Shown: positions 49,837-61,879, counted from the stretch's first letter. The stretch: 64,000 nucleotides of DNA from Capsicum annuum (GCF_002878395.1 NC_061119.1:47634284-47698283); one strand, 5' to 3'. Numbers and translations: made by a program. The notes: generated by a model from the sequence alone, not told the origin.

Positions 49837-50907
49837 AGAAGGATGGACAATTACTTCTTTCTCAACAAAGAAATCCTGTATATGAGGACTCTAGACTTAG
49901 GATTTCTACGATGAGTCGATGCCTCGGAAGCCACAAGATTGTTGGAGGAGATACATGCAGGAACTTGTGGACCCCAAATAAACGGTTTCATGCTTATGAA
50001 GAAGATTTTGAGAGCTGGATACTTTTGGATGACCATAGAAAGGGATAGCATTTTATACATGAAAAAGTGTCACCAATGTCAAGTTCTTGGAGACTTTATA
50101 CGAGTTCCTCCAAACGAGCTCAATATGATGGGTTCTCCTTGGCCTTTTGCCGCTTGGGGAATGGATGTTATTGGGCCCATAAAGCCTTCTGTGTCCAATG
50201 GGCACTGTTTTAGCTTGGTCGTTATCGATTACTTCACAAAGTGGGTTGAGGACTCAACACATAAGGCCGTAAATAAAAGGGTGGTAGAAGATTTTGTTCG
50301 CAACAACTTAGTTTGTCGGTTTGGAATTCTAGAGTCAATCATAACAGATAATAGAGACAATCTTAATAGCGACCTGATGAGAGAGATTTGCAAAAGGTTT
50401 GAGATCTCTCATTGAAATTCCACGGCATATCGACCCAAATGATTGGAGTTGTTGAATCCGCAAACATAAATATCAAAAGAATCTTGAGGAAGATAGTGGA
50501 TGGCAATAGGGATGGCATGAGAATCTGTCGTATGCTTTGTTTGGATATCGCACCATAATCAGAACTTCTACTGGGGCAACTCCCTACATGTTGGTTTACG
50601 GTTCAGAAGCAGTGATACCTAAGAGATAGAGATACCATCATTGAGAGTTATCTAGGAGGTTGTCCTAGATGATACTGAATGGATTTATAGAAGGATCGAG
50701 AAGCTGATGCTTATTGATGAAAAGAGATTGGACGCAGTCTATCATGGTCAAATTTATCAAAATAGAATGATCAAGGTGTTCAACAAGAAGGTCAAGCCTC
50801 GACGATTCACACCAGGACAGTTGGTATTGAAGAAGATATTCCCTCACCAAGATGAAGCCAACGGGAAATTTGTGCTAAATTTTCAAGGTCCTTACATAGA
50901 TCACTGA
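49837..50907 (+). pseudogene. Tat-lineage integrase, broken
   Basis: The integrase inserts retrotransposon cDNA. The zinc-binding N-terminus is visible as EEIHAGTCGPQ...MKKCHQCQ (H-H-C-C type, 49945-50085). The catalytic core has WGMDVIGPI with the first Asp (50155-50181), FGILESIITDN with the second (50320-50350), and, after a frame change, GVVESANINIKRILRK with the Glu (about 50450-50490). The C-terminal GPY-type end is at 50707-50907 (FTPGQLVLKK and FQGPY). An in-frame TGA lies near 49912, stops follow 50415, and a frame change occurs at about 50640. The wording 'GSPWPFAAWGMDVIGPI' places it in the Tat group rather than Tekay. Confidence 0.88.
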
Positions 50908-51074
50908 GTACTCTCAGGAGAAGGAGTGATACTTGCAGAAATGGATGGCATAGTAAGTACGAAGCTGATTAATTCAGACTCCATCAAGAAGTACTACATT
51001 TGAAAACATTAGGAATAGTAGTTATTTCTTTGTACTTTTGCATTTTCTCTAATGTAACAAAACTACATATTAGC

Positions 51075-51515
51075 CTGACTTCCCACGGCGGGATACGTAG
51101 GCAGCCCACGTAGGGTTCAGTTTCCCTTATAAAATCCCAAAACATCATCCTTTCATGTATTCAGAACTATGGCCTAACCTAATTCCACTTGGATACATAG
51201 GAAGCCCGAGTCAAGCCCGGTAATTGCATTATTTTACTTTATCTTTTGTATCGAACTACGTTATGACCTGATTCCTATTATTGGGATATGTAGGCAGCCT
51301 GAGTCAATCTCGATCACTGCACTGCATATTTTCACTTTTCCTGTTGTAATTTAACTATGTCATAACCTGATTCCACTTGGATACATAGGCAGTCTGAGTC
51401 AGACTCGGTCGTTGCATTTCATTTTTCCTTCTTTACCCTCTAACTAAGTACAGACCTGATTCCTATTTTAAGGATACGTAGGCAACCTAAAAGGTTCGGT
51501 CTCACCTTTAGGAAA
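51075..51515 (+). repeat. 95-bp tandem repeat, five copies, in Tat 3' region
   Basis: A core like ggatacgtaggcagcc occurs at 51091, 51191, 51284, 51379 and 51472, each preceded by cctgattcc-type sequence and followed by gagtc...cggtc. The spacing is 93-100 bp. Confidence 0.92.
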
Positions 51516-51719
51516 TTCCCCTATTGCTCATAGTATAACCCCAGAATATAAGCGATCTCACCACCAGAATCATATTAAGCATCGACAACTCGAAGGATAA
51601 ATCTATGAGAATCACAATCGCGAGCTGAGCCTTAAAAGATTTTGAAACATGTCATAATCTAAAAAACGATAAAAGATTACTATATATACTGAGTATATAC
51701 GCAATATATTTGCAAAAAC

Positions 51720-51742
51720 ATATATATATATATATATATATA
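51720..51742. repeat. (TA)n microsatellite
   Basis: Eleven TA units inside the Tat 3' region. Confidence 0.97.
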
Positions 51743-52269
51743 CGTAGTTCAAAATACTTTCCTACTTTCCCACCTACTGAGACTCCAGATTTGGAAATGG
51801 TCGAGCAGCCAAGGGAGTGTTGGAGTATTCTACAGACAAAGCCAGGATTCCCAAGTAGACACAAATCAACATCCCCTCCCAACTAAGAATTTTTCTTTGA
51901 GCATAGGAAAATAGGAATTGGAAAACGACATCAAGTCAAACTTTGGGACAGGATCAGGGACATCATACGGCTTATAACCACGACATGATCCAAATATGCT
52001 TCCCTTACCTTATTCTCTTTCCATATATTTATACTAATCCTCACCAACTCTAAGAATTTTATTTGAATTCTTTCACAGGTACGTTAAGAAGACCCAGGTC
52101 AAAGACGACGAAAAGAGGTCCTCGTAGAAAATTAGGATATTTCACCACTCCCAACAAAACTCCACCAATCAGTGCCAACTACCTGTCTGCGTCAAATAAC
52201 TTCTCCAATCAAAGAGTCATCTTCTAACTGCGTCAAATAACTCTGCCAATCGAAGAATGTCGTCAGACT

Positions 52270-52440
52270 TCAACAAAGTCAAGTTTCTGCATCCCGAGTA
52301 TTGTACATAAGTAAACAAAGTCGAGCTTCCATATTTCGAAGACTGTACATAAGCAAACAAAATCGAGTTCTACATTTTGAAGACTGTACATAAGTAAGCA
52401 AAGCGATCCTCTGCCATATCGGAGGGTGTGAATACGCAAT
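52270..52440 (+). repeat. 42-bp tandem repeat in Tat 3' region
   Basis: 'tgtacataagtaaacaaag' occurs at about 52302, 52344 and 52385, with decayed units on either side and one more near 52510. Confidence 0.85.
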
Positions 52441-52807
52441 ACGACTTTCCATCATATTGAGAGTTTTGCACCAGCAAGGGGGATGCCCCACCACAAATCA
52501 TAGAATCTACATAAGTAAAGCAAAACTTCGCCATATCAGAGAATAGCATTTCATCAAACAGAGCACAGCCTGCCAATCAGGGGTCCGTACCATAGCAAGT
52601 GCGTAAGAAAGCCACTATTATAGCAACATCAAGTTCCAGCAGCGATATCATCATCTAATTTAGACTAAAGGTTGCCTTGCCAATACAAGGCATTTTACCT
52701 TTGGGCAAATGCCCCACTGTCAAAAGATTTACTTTTCAAACACTGCTCGTCAGTCAGATGGCGCTCACTTCTCAACTGCTCGCCAAATGGATGGCCTTTT
52801 ATTTTAC

Positions 52808-52985
52808 AACAACTGCTCAGCCGATTGAGGCTATCTACATTGCAGCAACTGCTCAGTCGACAGAGGTTATTTACATTTCAAACGACAGAGGCTATTTACA
52901 TTTCAACTAATGAAGGCTATTTACATTTCAGCCGACGGAGGCTATTTACATTTAAGTAGCTGCTCAGCCGATGGAGGCTATATTG
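52808..52985 (+). repeat. 25/36-bp tandem repeat in Tat 3' region
   Basis: 'gaggctatttacatt' variants at 52827, 52863, 52888, 52912, 52938 and 52974. Spacings are about 36 or 25 bp, depending on whether a 'gctgctcagccga' insert is present. Confidence 0.85.
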
Positions 52986-53630
52986 CCCCTCCAGTCAGAG
53001 GCCTCCACAAACGGAGACAATACTAGTTTGAATATCTAAACTCCACCTCTTTTACCTGTTTCATAGGAACATGCAATACAACATGGAACTACCCTCTTAG
53101 AAACAAACTGGGGAACTCTAGCGGACTGTCAAGCATCCCTAGCAACGTCAAGGATTTTGGTGAAGAAACTCAAGTCGACTCAAAATCTTTTTTTAAAATA
53201 ATTTTTTCACCTAGTGTCGTCTTAATCCAACACTGGCGACTTTTGAAAGTCCGCAATCTCCTTTTCCCTCAAAATCTTCAGAAGATATGGCTATCCAACA
53301 TCTTCGTATTCCCAGCTATCCTAAGTAACCAATTGAGGGATAATCCCATATCCATTTCATTCGTGCTGAAATCTTTGTTATCATCCTCGAAGGAACCCAG
53401 TGTCACCATAATTCTACACTTAGGAAAATTTTGATATTTATCAAAATTTTGCTATGATTCAAACTACAAATGGTCCGACTTCTCGTGAAACCCAAGATAT
53501 GTAGGTTTCTCGAAATCGGAGTCCGACCATAATCTTTCAAATATTTTTGTTTCGCCCGAGATAAAATTAGTTACGTCAACGTGATTGCCCAAAGATTTTC
53601 ACATAAAATCTTCGGTCACTCAGGGGCAAC

Positions 53631-54642
53631 TGTTGACACCTAATTTTGGTTGGCACTTTTTTCTTTAATTATTTTTTGATGCTCCTTTCCCCTAAATAAT
53701 CAAAAATTAAATACGAAATAAGATTAGTATTTTTATATCTATTTCCACAAATTTTTAAATAAATAAATAAAGAGAGTCTATTTTTTATCATATTATAAAA
53801 TATTTTAATTAAAAAAATCACAAAAAATATCTTTGGTAATCGCATTCGCTTTCTTTCTAACTTTATTTTTGAGTGATATTGTGACCATATATGTATATTT
53901 TTATGACATAAATATTTTTTTCAAAGTGTACATATATTTTTATTATATTCTTTTTTTCATTTATTTATTATATTCTTGTTTTTGCACACACATATATGTA
54001 TACGTACATTTTGTTAATAGTAAATTGCAAAAGATATTAAATCGGACACGTATACAAATTATGCCTGTAATTTATGTATGTACGTACCAAAATAAGTTTA
54101 GGATAGCAGGAAGTATCGATAAAATTATTCAGTAGAAAAAGAGCATTCGGGCTAATCCAATTTATTTTTTTATTTTTATTTCACCTGAACCTAACTCTTA
54201 TTTTATGAATTTCAGCCAAGTGCCTAAAAATTAGCCAAAAACTCAGTATAATTCCTATGTCCGTTTTGCTATTCCACCTCAGCAAATATATTTTAATCTG
54301 ATCCGTCAATCTATTTTAAATTCGAAGTATCCCAGAATTTTTAGTTATTTTTTTATATTTAGGTATATATTATTTATTTAATTATCTATTTATTTATATA
54401 TTTATTTTTCTCTCTTTCCTCTTCTCTTTAAAATGGAATTTGAATTATCCGATCAAATATCGTACGGATCAAAAATAGTCATTTTAAAATCGACTTTTCA
54501 TATATTTATCCGTATATACATACATTTTTCTTTTTCTTATTTTTACTATCATTATTTTTAAGGATAATCTTTTAGGATTATCCGATTAAAAGATCAAACT
54601 GATCAAAACCAGTTCAAAATTACCCGACTAACATAAATTAAC
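53631..54642 (+). repeat. Tat 3' LTR, first part
   Basis: It starts TGTTGACACCTAATTTTGG after the polypurine tract, a typical Tat/Ogre LTR start. It is AT-rich with no ORF support. It is cut by element E at 54643, and its continuation is not identified. Confidence 0.78.
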
Positions 54643-56847
54643 TGTCACAACCCGAACCGAGGCCCTAGCCGTGACAAGCATCCCGAACCATGAAGGCCTG
54701 GACGCCCTTCTAACTTGTAATCCTATACACCAATCATACAAAATTATGGAAATGCGGAAAAAAATATATAGCAAAACGGAATCATGGTCATAAGTCTGAT
54801 ACAAGTTCAAAAATGGAAAATGAAATCCAAAACCATCTAACAACATCTAAAAACCGTCTGCGAAATCTCTACTACATGACTAATGATAAATGTCTGGAAA
54901 TAAATAGGCCTTCTGAAATATAGAAGGCACACCGACTGAACTCTGCACTTCCATCTGAGGAACTTTACTGCTTATCAGGACCCCTAGATTATGCCTCAGA
55001 ACCTGGAAGGTAAGGGGGTCAAACAGTTGTACTGGTACACGAAGAAATCCAAAATAATAAATTTATACATATAAAATAGATAAGAGCAAATTACAAAATA
55101 TCATGTATGATATGGTTCAAAACACTTCGGCATTTCTTGAATAATCATAAAACTTTCTGTCAATGCAGTTTTATGATCATTGAATTACTTCTGAGTTAGG
55201 TGGCACTCCCTTACAAGTTTGATATTCCATGGGCTATATGGAATTCGCTATTGACTCAGCGGGGAAACCCCCAACCCAAGTGTGCCACAAGGGTTAGAGT
55301 GGTCTGAGTCTGATACACCACTGGGCACTAGGCCAGCGTAATATAATATACCTGAATCGGTAAATCACAATTTTGGGCAATGAGTTGTCTGAACTCATTC
55401 CTTCTTCGGGGAACCAACTACCATCTCTTTAATCCCACTTTTATCTTTTTCTGAACATGCATCATTCTAAAGTCTAAACCATGAAAGTCTAATTTCTATA
55501 TTAGTCTGTGTCTGTTATGGCATTGTCGGAATTGGTATCGTCATACCAAGACTTTTAAGTCATGTTTTTGGAGCAATAATGCAATAAGCACGATCTTTCA
55601 TTAAAATATAGTTCAGGCCACCCAAATATGTAATTTGTATAAGAGATTTCATGTCCCAAAAACATAAGTCAAAACTATACAAAAATTCTCATTCTTTCAA
55701 CAAACAAATGGTGGTTATTTAATCTTTAACAAACCATGCACCTCTTTTCATTATATGATTATGTTCAACATTCATCAACATAAACAACCCTCTCTTTTGA
55801 AATCAAAATCATAATCCAAATATAACATTACTCAAGACATTTCATGTCATGCTTTGCAAGATCCATTCAAAACAATTCATAGCATATCATAAGAAAAGGA
55901 AAATCATAACAAGAGAGGGATTTTTCATGGGTCATGCTCTGAAATTCAATCATCAACCTTAAAACACATTCTTACATATATATATAATTTCAAATCAATT
56001 TGAGGGAAGGCCTAAAGGCCAAAACAATATCATCAATGCTTCTAAAACATGAATGTATTCATAAATCCAAAACCCCTTTCTAAAAATCATGATTTCTATG
56101 CCCATGAGATTTTAGAAAAACCATGTGTACCTCAAAGTAGGAAATTAGTGATTGATTCTTGAAACCAACTGTTTGGGAATTTCAAATCTTCAATCAATTT
56201 CAAAAATCCACAGTTGAATCTTGAGTTATTTGGGTTTTTAGTTTGAAACCCTTGGGAGTGCTCTTGAGTAATTTGATGAAAGATAGGCTTATGTTGCTCA
56301 AAAATGCCCTAAATTTCTTGTTTTTACGACTTGGTATGCGGGTAAAAGACTAGAATTCCTCTTTGGATTTTTAAAATTCGCAATAGGTACGTCGTGTAAG
56401 GCTTCACCACATCGCGGAGATAGGTCACCGCTATACCCATCGCAACATGGTCTAATTGCGATAAGCAATTGGTTTTGAAAAATATGGATCTAGGGTTCAC
56501 CACGATGCGTTTCTATCGCGGTGACCCTCTGGAAATTGACAATTGCGGATTAAGGGGTTGGCGCAACGCGATGGCTTGTCCATCGAGAATACTGAGTACT
56601 AAAATCGCTCTAACTTATTCACCGAGTGTCCGTTTAAGATGAATCTTATATCGACGGAAAGCTCGTTCAATTTCCCACATGATAAAAAGTCAAAATTAGG
56701 GAAATTATATATTTATAGTTTAAACTTTACTCACTTTGGAAGTCAAAAATGATACTGTCTCTTTGACAAAAAAAAACTCTCTAGTCTTTAACTCTAAGAG
56801 CATATTACCAAGAGCTAACGCATGGACAATTTTTGTGGGGTGTTACA
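54643..56847 (-). repeat. Element E 3' LTR (2205 bp)
   Basis: On the minus strand TGTAACACCC (56847) to GGTTGTGACA (54643), typical Tekay ends. The flank at 54638-54642 is ttaac; the partner flank is lost. Confidence 0.88.
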
Positions 56848-56908
56848 TTATCCCTCCCTTGGGATCATTCATCCCCGAATGATGACGCGGAACACAGACA
56901 AGCACGAT

Positions 56909-58637
56909 TTAAAGTATACTAAGATCATAAAAGAATAAAGCAAGGATTGTACCTTCCATTTCGTCATTCACCGGATCAAATAGATTTGGATATCTATCTT
57001 GCATGTCATCTTCTGATTCCCAAGTTGCTTCTTCAACTTTCTGATTTTTCCACAACACTTTAACCAAAGTTATCTCCTTACTCCTTAACTTTCTAACTTG
57101 ACGATCTAATATTGCAATAGGTTCCTCTTCATAGGATAAGGAGTATGTCACTTTGATATCTTCTATAGGCAACACTAAAGAATGGTTTCCAATACATTTC
57201 TTCAACATGAATATGTAAAACACCGGATGAACAGAACCCAGATTTGCAGGCAATCTAACTCATACACAATTGCACCTATCCTTCTCAAAATATGATATGG
57301 TCCTATATAGCGAGGACTCAGTTTACCTTTCTTCCCGAATCGCATGACTTCCTTCATAGGAGAAACTTTGAGAAACACCCAATAACCAACCGCAAATTCT
57401 AAATCTCTTCTCTTAACATCAGCGTAGGACTTCTGACGACTCTGAGCTGCCTTAAGTCATTCTCTAATGATTTTTACACTCTTCATCACCTGATGAACAA
57501 GATCAGGCCCAAACAACCATGTCTCACCTATTTCATACCATCCTATTGGTGACCTATATCTTCTCCCATACAATGCCTCAAACGAATCCATCTTAATACT
57601 GGCATGGTAGTTGTTATTATAAGTGAACTCTATCAATGGCAAGTGATCTACCCAACTACCTTTGAAGTCAATTACGCAGGCCCTCAACATATCCTTAAGG
57701 GTCTGAATGGTGCACTCAGCTTGCCCATCAGTTTGAGGATGGAACGCAGTACTTAGGTTCACTTGGGTACCTAAACCTCTCTGAAAAGACCTCTAAAACT
57801 ATGAAGAAAATTGCGTACCTTGGTCAGATATGATGGATTCAGGTGCTTCATGCAAACGAACTATTTCCTCAATATAAATCTTGGCGTAATCATCTCCGAA
57901 ATAGTTAGTTCTAATAGGCAGAAAATGAGCAGACTTGTTCAGCCGGTCTACAATACCCAAATAGAATCATACTGATTTCGAGACCTTGAAAGTCCCGTAA
58001 TAAAGTCCATATTGATCATCTCCCACTTCCACAAGGGAAAAGCTATCTCTTAGGGAGTACCACCTGGCCTCATATGCTCTATTTTAACATGTTGCCATTT
58101 CAAACACTTGGAAAAAGCCACATCATGCTTCATATTATTCCACCTGTATATAGTTTTTAGATCATGATATATCTTAGTAGAACCTGGGCGAACAACATAC
58201 CTTGAAGTGTGAGCTTTGTCAAGGATTATCTTTCGCAGCCCATCTACATTAGGCACATATAATCTATCCCAATATCTCAAAATCCCATCACCACTAATTT
58301 CAAAAGACATCACTTTGTGTTGACCCACATCTTTCTTGATCTGCATCAAGATGGGGTCTTCAACCTGCTTCTCTTTAACTTTAGCACAAAGGGAAGATTT
58401 AGCTACCTCATGAATAACCACTCCCCCATCTTCGAAATCCAAGAGTCACACCCATAGATTTGCAAGCCATTGAATATCTTTCACCATCTCCCTCTTCCCT
58501 TCCTCAACATAGGTAAGACTGTCCATGGATAACCTGCTGAGGGCATCTGCTACCATATTTGCCTGGCTCGAATGATAGTGCAGACTCATGTCATAATCCT
58601 TCAAAAGCTCCAACCAATGACTTTGCCTAAGGTTCAA
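56909..58637 (-). pseudogene. Tekay pol fragment: RNase H end, integrase, chromodomain-like tail
   Basis: RNase H end (58637-58446): HWLELLKDYDMSLHYH and NMVADALSRLSM, which are gypsy hallmarks. Integrase zinc-binding region (58260-58080): AHTSRYVVRPGSTKIYHDL, where one Cys of the HHCC set is now Trp (CLKWQ). Core (57762-57457): STAFHPQTDGQAECTIQTL with the catalytic Glu, and YGRRYRSPIGW. C-terminus (57253-56909): VLWKNQKVEEATWESEDDM, a chromodomain-like motif typical of Tekay chromoviruses, followed by RYPNLF. Stops and frame changes separate these blocks. RT and the upstream part are absent. Confidence 0.9.
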
Positions 58638-58640
58638 TTC

Positions 58641-59446
58641 TTTCTATGAGAAAACATTTTATCCAACATACAAAATTCTTATTTTGCCTAAGGTTCAATT
58701 ATTTTGCTTTTTAGATTAAAATTCTTTTAGGTTTGACCAAAATATTTACCTTTTTATCCCTTATATTTTCCTCCAATTCCAACAATATCCTAAACTTGTA
58801 TCCCTTAAATATATAGTTTTTTTTATTTTTCTCTTTGCCGCTTCGCTTTATCTCTTCCCTCTAATTTCCTCTTCATCTTTCTTCTTTGTTTTCATCGAAT
58901 CCATCATTAATCGAAGGTTTGTTTAAAAATTTTATTTTAAAATTAAAAATTATAAATAATTCACCTTATTTATGGTGTAAACAACTTTAAGGACATTTAA
59001 GTCATTTAACAACAAAAAAGTGCTTAACATCACTTGTTTACCAAATGCATCAATAACTTTTTTTCAGTTTCAGCACTTCTATCCAAACACTTATCTGCTT
59101 AATTTATAAGTACTTATTTTAAGTTTTTAATCACTTAAGCTAAAAAGTTATTTTTTAATCCTATCCAAACGGGCTCTTAACCTCAACTTTCATTCTCATG
59201 GTTGCCCCCTGTTCAACGTAAGCGAATAGGTGATTCATTTCTTTTCTTAATTCGGTCATGAAATTGTTCTTTAACTAATTTATGGGTTTGGCTCCAATTT
59301 AATCTTAATTTTTCTTTCAAAACGTATGGGCTTCATGTCTAAAATAATGTAATATATTTTGTGTTCTATGAATTCAAAATATAAAATTAGTGAGGTTGGT
59401 AATGAGTTTCTTTATCAATATTAATTTTTTTTTCTTTTTCAAAGTT
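58641..59446. other. AT-rich spacer with a possible truncated MITE end
   Basis: No gene. The stretch about 59010-59177 ends 'aatcctatccaaacgggctc' followed by tta, resembling one end of a Solanaceae MITE, but no matching left end was found. Confidence 0.4.
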
Positions 59447-59449
59447 TAA

Positions 59450-60544
59450 GGGCTCATTTGTGTGAACTTAATGGAGGTCTGAATTTGAATGGTTCAGACT
59501 TTAGACCATTAAGTGCATTTGTTTTTTATTAAGATTTTAGTTCTTAATAGGTCTGCATAGGTCTTAATCATTCAGATCTAGAATCAAGTCTTAATAGGTC
59601 TGAAGAGGTATTCTGGTGTTGGATAATACTCATTGCTACTCTATTCATAATCATCAGTTACCACCACTAGCCACTTCTGTCACCGCCACCATTATCAACC
59701 ACCACCCACCACCACCATCCACCTCCACCATCAACAACAAATATCGCTACTAACCACTATTATCAACCGTACCACAGCTACTACCTCTGTTGTTTTAATT
59801 ATATTCACCGCCCCCACAGCCATCAACAACACAACCATCATCAACCACTACCAGCCAATCCCTAATACCGACCAACTCATCTATCACAACTAGCACCTCC
59901 GCTAACTACCACTAATACATTACAACCTCCACACATTCTTCGGCCACCATCATCATTGTCACTAGTAATGCCACCTCGACTACTACTTCAACCACTACCA
60001 TCGCTATAGTTTATCTCTACTAACAACCATTTCCACCATCACAACTAACATCTCCAACTATCACCAACACATCGTCAACCATCATGCATTTATTTTTCAG
60101 CCATCACAATCAACACCTCCTACTACTAACATCAAGCAACGTCGCATCACAACCAACACCACCACTATCAACCACCAGTATCATAACAGTCACCACAATA
60201 GCAACCATCACCACCAACATTATTAATCACTAACATCAATCATTGTCACTACAACCATCATTATAAACTATCTCCACTGTCACTCAAAAAACATAAATGT
60301 GTTTTTTCAATCAAATAATAATTTTATTGTATTAAATTAAATACTTTTCTGATATATAATTATTTTTTTACTTGATTTGTATTTTCTATTTTATTATATA
60401 TACAAATAAAAACTTTTTGAACATTCAGATGTTGAAAAACAAATAGTCTTAATCATTCAATTTTCAAATCTAGAGACAGCATCTTAATCATTTAGATATC
60501 CATTTAGATTCAGACATGTGAATCTTAAAAAAACAAATACAGCC
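59450..60544. mobile_element. PIF/Harbinger-type MITE 2 (1095 bp) with an internal trinucleotide-like block
   Basis: The ends GGGCTCATTTGT and ACAAATACAGCC are flanked by TAA (59447-59449 and 60545-60547). The first 130 and last 150 bases match MITE 1 (for example 'ggttcagactt', 'attaagtgcatttgtttttt' and 'agacagcatcttaatcattt'). The middle is replaced by a C/A-rich imperfect trinucleotide block absent from MITE 1. No transposase. Confidence 0.85.
59640..60290. repeat. Imperfect ACC/ATC/AAC trinucleotide-rich block
   Basis: About 650 bases almost without G on the plus strand, built from acc, atc, aac and act triplets. No single frame stays open throughout. Confidence 0.85.
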
Positions 60545-60547
60545 TAA

Positions 60548-60776
60548 GTAGATTTGTTTGAATTCCCTATTCGAATTTTGTTTTAATTTTGAGAAAAGAC
60601 ATCAAACACCAACCCCCCCCCCCTCCAAACTTGTCGTCAAAACTTACTTGAGACTCTAAACTAACTGGGCAATTATTTACCCTCCTTAACAACTTTCAAG
60701 TGAATTAAATTCACCCCATATGGCTGACGTGGAAAAAAATGAGTGAAACTTTTTTTTAAAAAAAGGGCCCACTTTA
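60548..60776. other. Unassigned flank before pararetrovirus locus 2
   Basis: AT-rich with a poly-C run at about 60616-60625. No gene or repeat family recognised. 'aaaaaaagggccc' lies just before the viral boundary. Confidence 0.4.
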
Positions 60777-60972
60777 TTGTCATTCATTTTTTAAACAAAT
60801 TATTTTCTAGTTTAAGTTCTAGATGCCAGATTTCTAGTTCTAGCTCAAAAATGATTTTCTTCTGATAAAACAAAGATTTTTTGCAGACTCCTGTAAATTG
60901 ATTATAAGCATATCTTTCCTTTCGGATACTGAGTTCTAGTTTTAATTCTGATAAGATTTTTAAAGTTTGTTC
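60777..60972 (-). repeat. Inverted copy of the viral small-ORF region, left arm
   Basis: The complement of 61684-61879, with about 20 differences over 196 bp by eye. It marks a rearranged left end of the viral insertion. Confidence 0.9.
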
Positions 60973-61136
60973 ACCAGATGAAGATGTTTCACGTCGGATT
61001 CACCATATAAAGATGATTTTTTGGTCATACTCTAATGATAACAATTATTGGCCTTATGAATATGATGATGGTTATTATACTGATTAATTGTCTAAATATT
61101 TCTCATATTCACCCTATTTTTAAAACAGCTCCATTT

Positions 61137-61150
61137 TATTTATCAGAGCC
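61137..61150 (+). promoter_or_regulatory. Decayed tRNA-Met primer-binding site
   Basis: TATCAGAGCC matches the 3' ten bases of the TGGTATCAGAGCC site; the first bases have changed. It lies 17 bp before the first small ORF, close to where the viral genome start is expected. Confidence 0.5.
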
Positions 61151-61166
61151 TAATTGCTAAATATAT

Positions 61167-61388
61167 TTGATGAGAAGATCATTCAAAAATAGAGAAACTT
61201 TTAGAAAAGTCAAGAAGGCTCTAAATTGTAATTATTTAGAATATAAACAATTGAATGAAACAAAAAATGATCCCCAAAGATGGGATTATTTAATCACTTT
61301 GATCTCTAGTTTAGAAGCAAAGTTAGTAATTCATTTAAAATCCAGAGATTCTTTTCACTTAAAATATGCCTGTAGAATAGATAAGTAG
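61167..61388 (+). CDS. Viral small ORF a, 73 aa, unknown function
   Basis: The first ORF after the primer-site remnant. It is intact, basic and probably mostly helical, with no motif I recognise. It begins MMRRSFKNRE (an ATG doublet, not a strong context) and ends in CRIDK. It overlaps small ORF b by 23 bases in another frame. It may be a viral accessory protein, or a degraded piece of a longer ORF. Confidence 0.5.
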   Translation: MMRRSFKNRETFRKVKKALNCNYLEYKQLNETKNDPQRWDYLITLISSLEAKLVIHLKSRDSFHLKYACRIDK

Positions 61389-61656
61389 AATTAGATTAAG
61401 ACAAAGTTGGTTACACGCCAAAATTAATTACAGAAAAGAGCTTAAAGAGATATTAAAATATCATAATGAAAGTTTAGCTTGGATAGAAAGCATTATAGCA
61501 AAAAGCAATAACAGGTTAATCATTAACAAAATGTTAATAAAAGAACAAAATTTGATAACAAAAGAAATCAAAGATATAGAACTTGATATTACATATAGCA
61601 CAAGTACATTAAAATATTATATAAAAATCTGTAAAATTTCAAGTATTTTAGGATAA
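61366..61656 (+). pseudogene. Viral small ORF b, 96 codons with one early stop
   Basis: An ATG at 61366 opens a frame that runs to a TAA at 61654, with a single TAG at codon 5. The remaining 91 codons are open and rich in Lys, Ile and Glu, with a helical look (YRKELKEILKYHNESLAWIE). Because of the early stop it would be missed by a normal ORF scan. Confidence 0.45.
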
Positions 61657-61674
61657 TAAATTCACTTAAACTCT

Positions 61675-61872
61675 ATGGATAAAGAACAAGCTTTAAAAAT
61701 GTTACCAGAATTAAAACAAGAACTCGGTATCCGAAAGAAAAGATATGCTTATAATCAATTTGTAGGAGTCTGCAAAAAATCTTTGTTTTATCAAAAGAAA
61801 ATCATTTTTGAGCTAGAACTAGAAATCTGGCATCTAGAATTTAAAATAGAAAATAATTTGTTTAAAACATGA
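61675..61872 (+). CDS. Viral small ORF c, 65 aa, unknown function
   Basis: Intact. It starts MDKEQALKMLPELKQ, is helical and charged throughout, and may form a coiled coil (IIFELELEIWHLEFKIE). It ends in an ATGA overlap with small ORF d. An inverted copy lies at 60777-60972. Function unknown. Confidence 0.5.
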   Translation: MDKEQALKMLPELKQELGIRKKRYAYNQFVGVCKKSLFYQKKIIFELELEIWHLEFKIENNLFKT

Positions 61873-61879
61873 ATGACAA
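61684..61879 (+). repeat. Right arm of the viral inverted repeat
   Basis: Covers most of the third small ORF and the start of the fourth. Its partner is 60777-60972 on the other strand; the spacer is 711 bp. Confidence 0.9.

Larger units (their letters stand above)
50908..53630 (+). other. Long 3' untranslated region of the Tat element
   Basis: Non-coding, with three tandem-repeat arrays (annotated separately), as is usual between integrase and 3' LTR in this lineage. It ends in 'cactcaggggcaac', the likely polypurine tract, right before the LTR start at 53631. Confidence 0.75.
54643..58640 (-). mobile_element. Tekay-type element E, truncated (3' LTR and end of pol)
   Basis: The minus-strand order is RNase H end, integrase, chromodomain-like end, 3' LTR. 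Only the 3' half is left; the sequence stops at about 58640 within RNase H. The LTR has the same ends (GTGACA) as element C, so both belong to one family. A duplicated 17-bp phrase at the break point suggests an end-joining event. Confidence 0.85.

Noticed and set aside
52279..52576. Two minus-strand ORFs of about 70 codons
   Set aside because: They are antisense to the 42-bp tandem array in the Tat 3' region.
53833..54135. 100-codon ORF with hydrophobic stretches
   Set aside because: It lies in the AT-rich Tat LTR; Phe/Ile/Tyr richness follows from composition.
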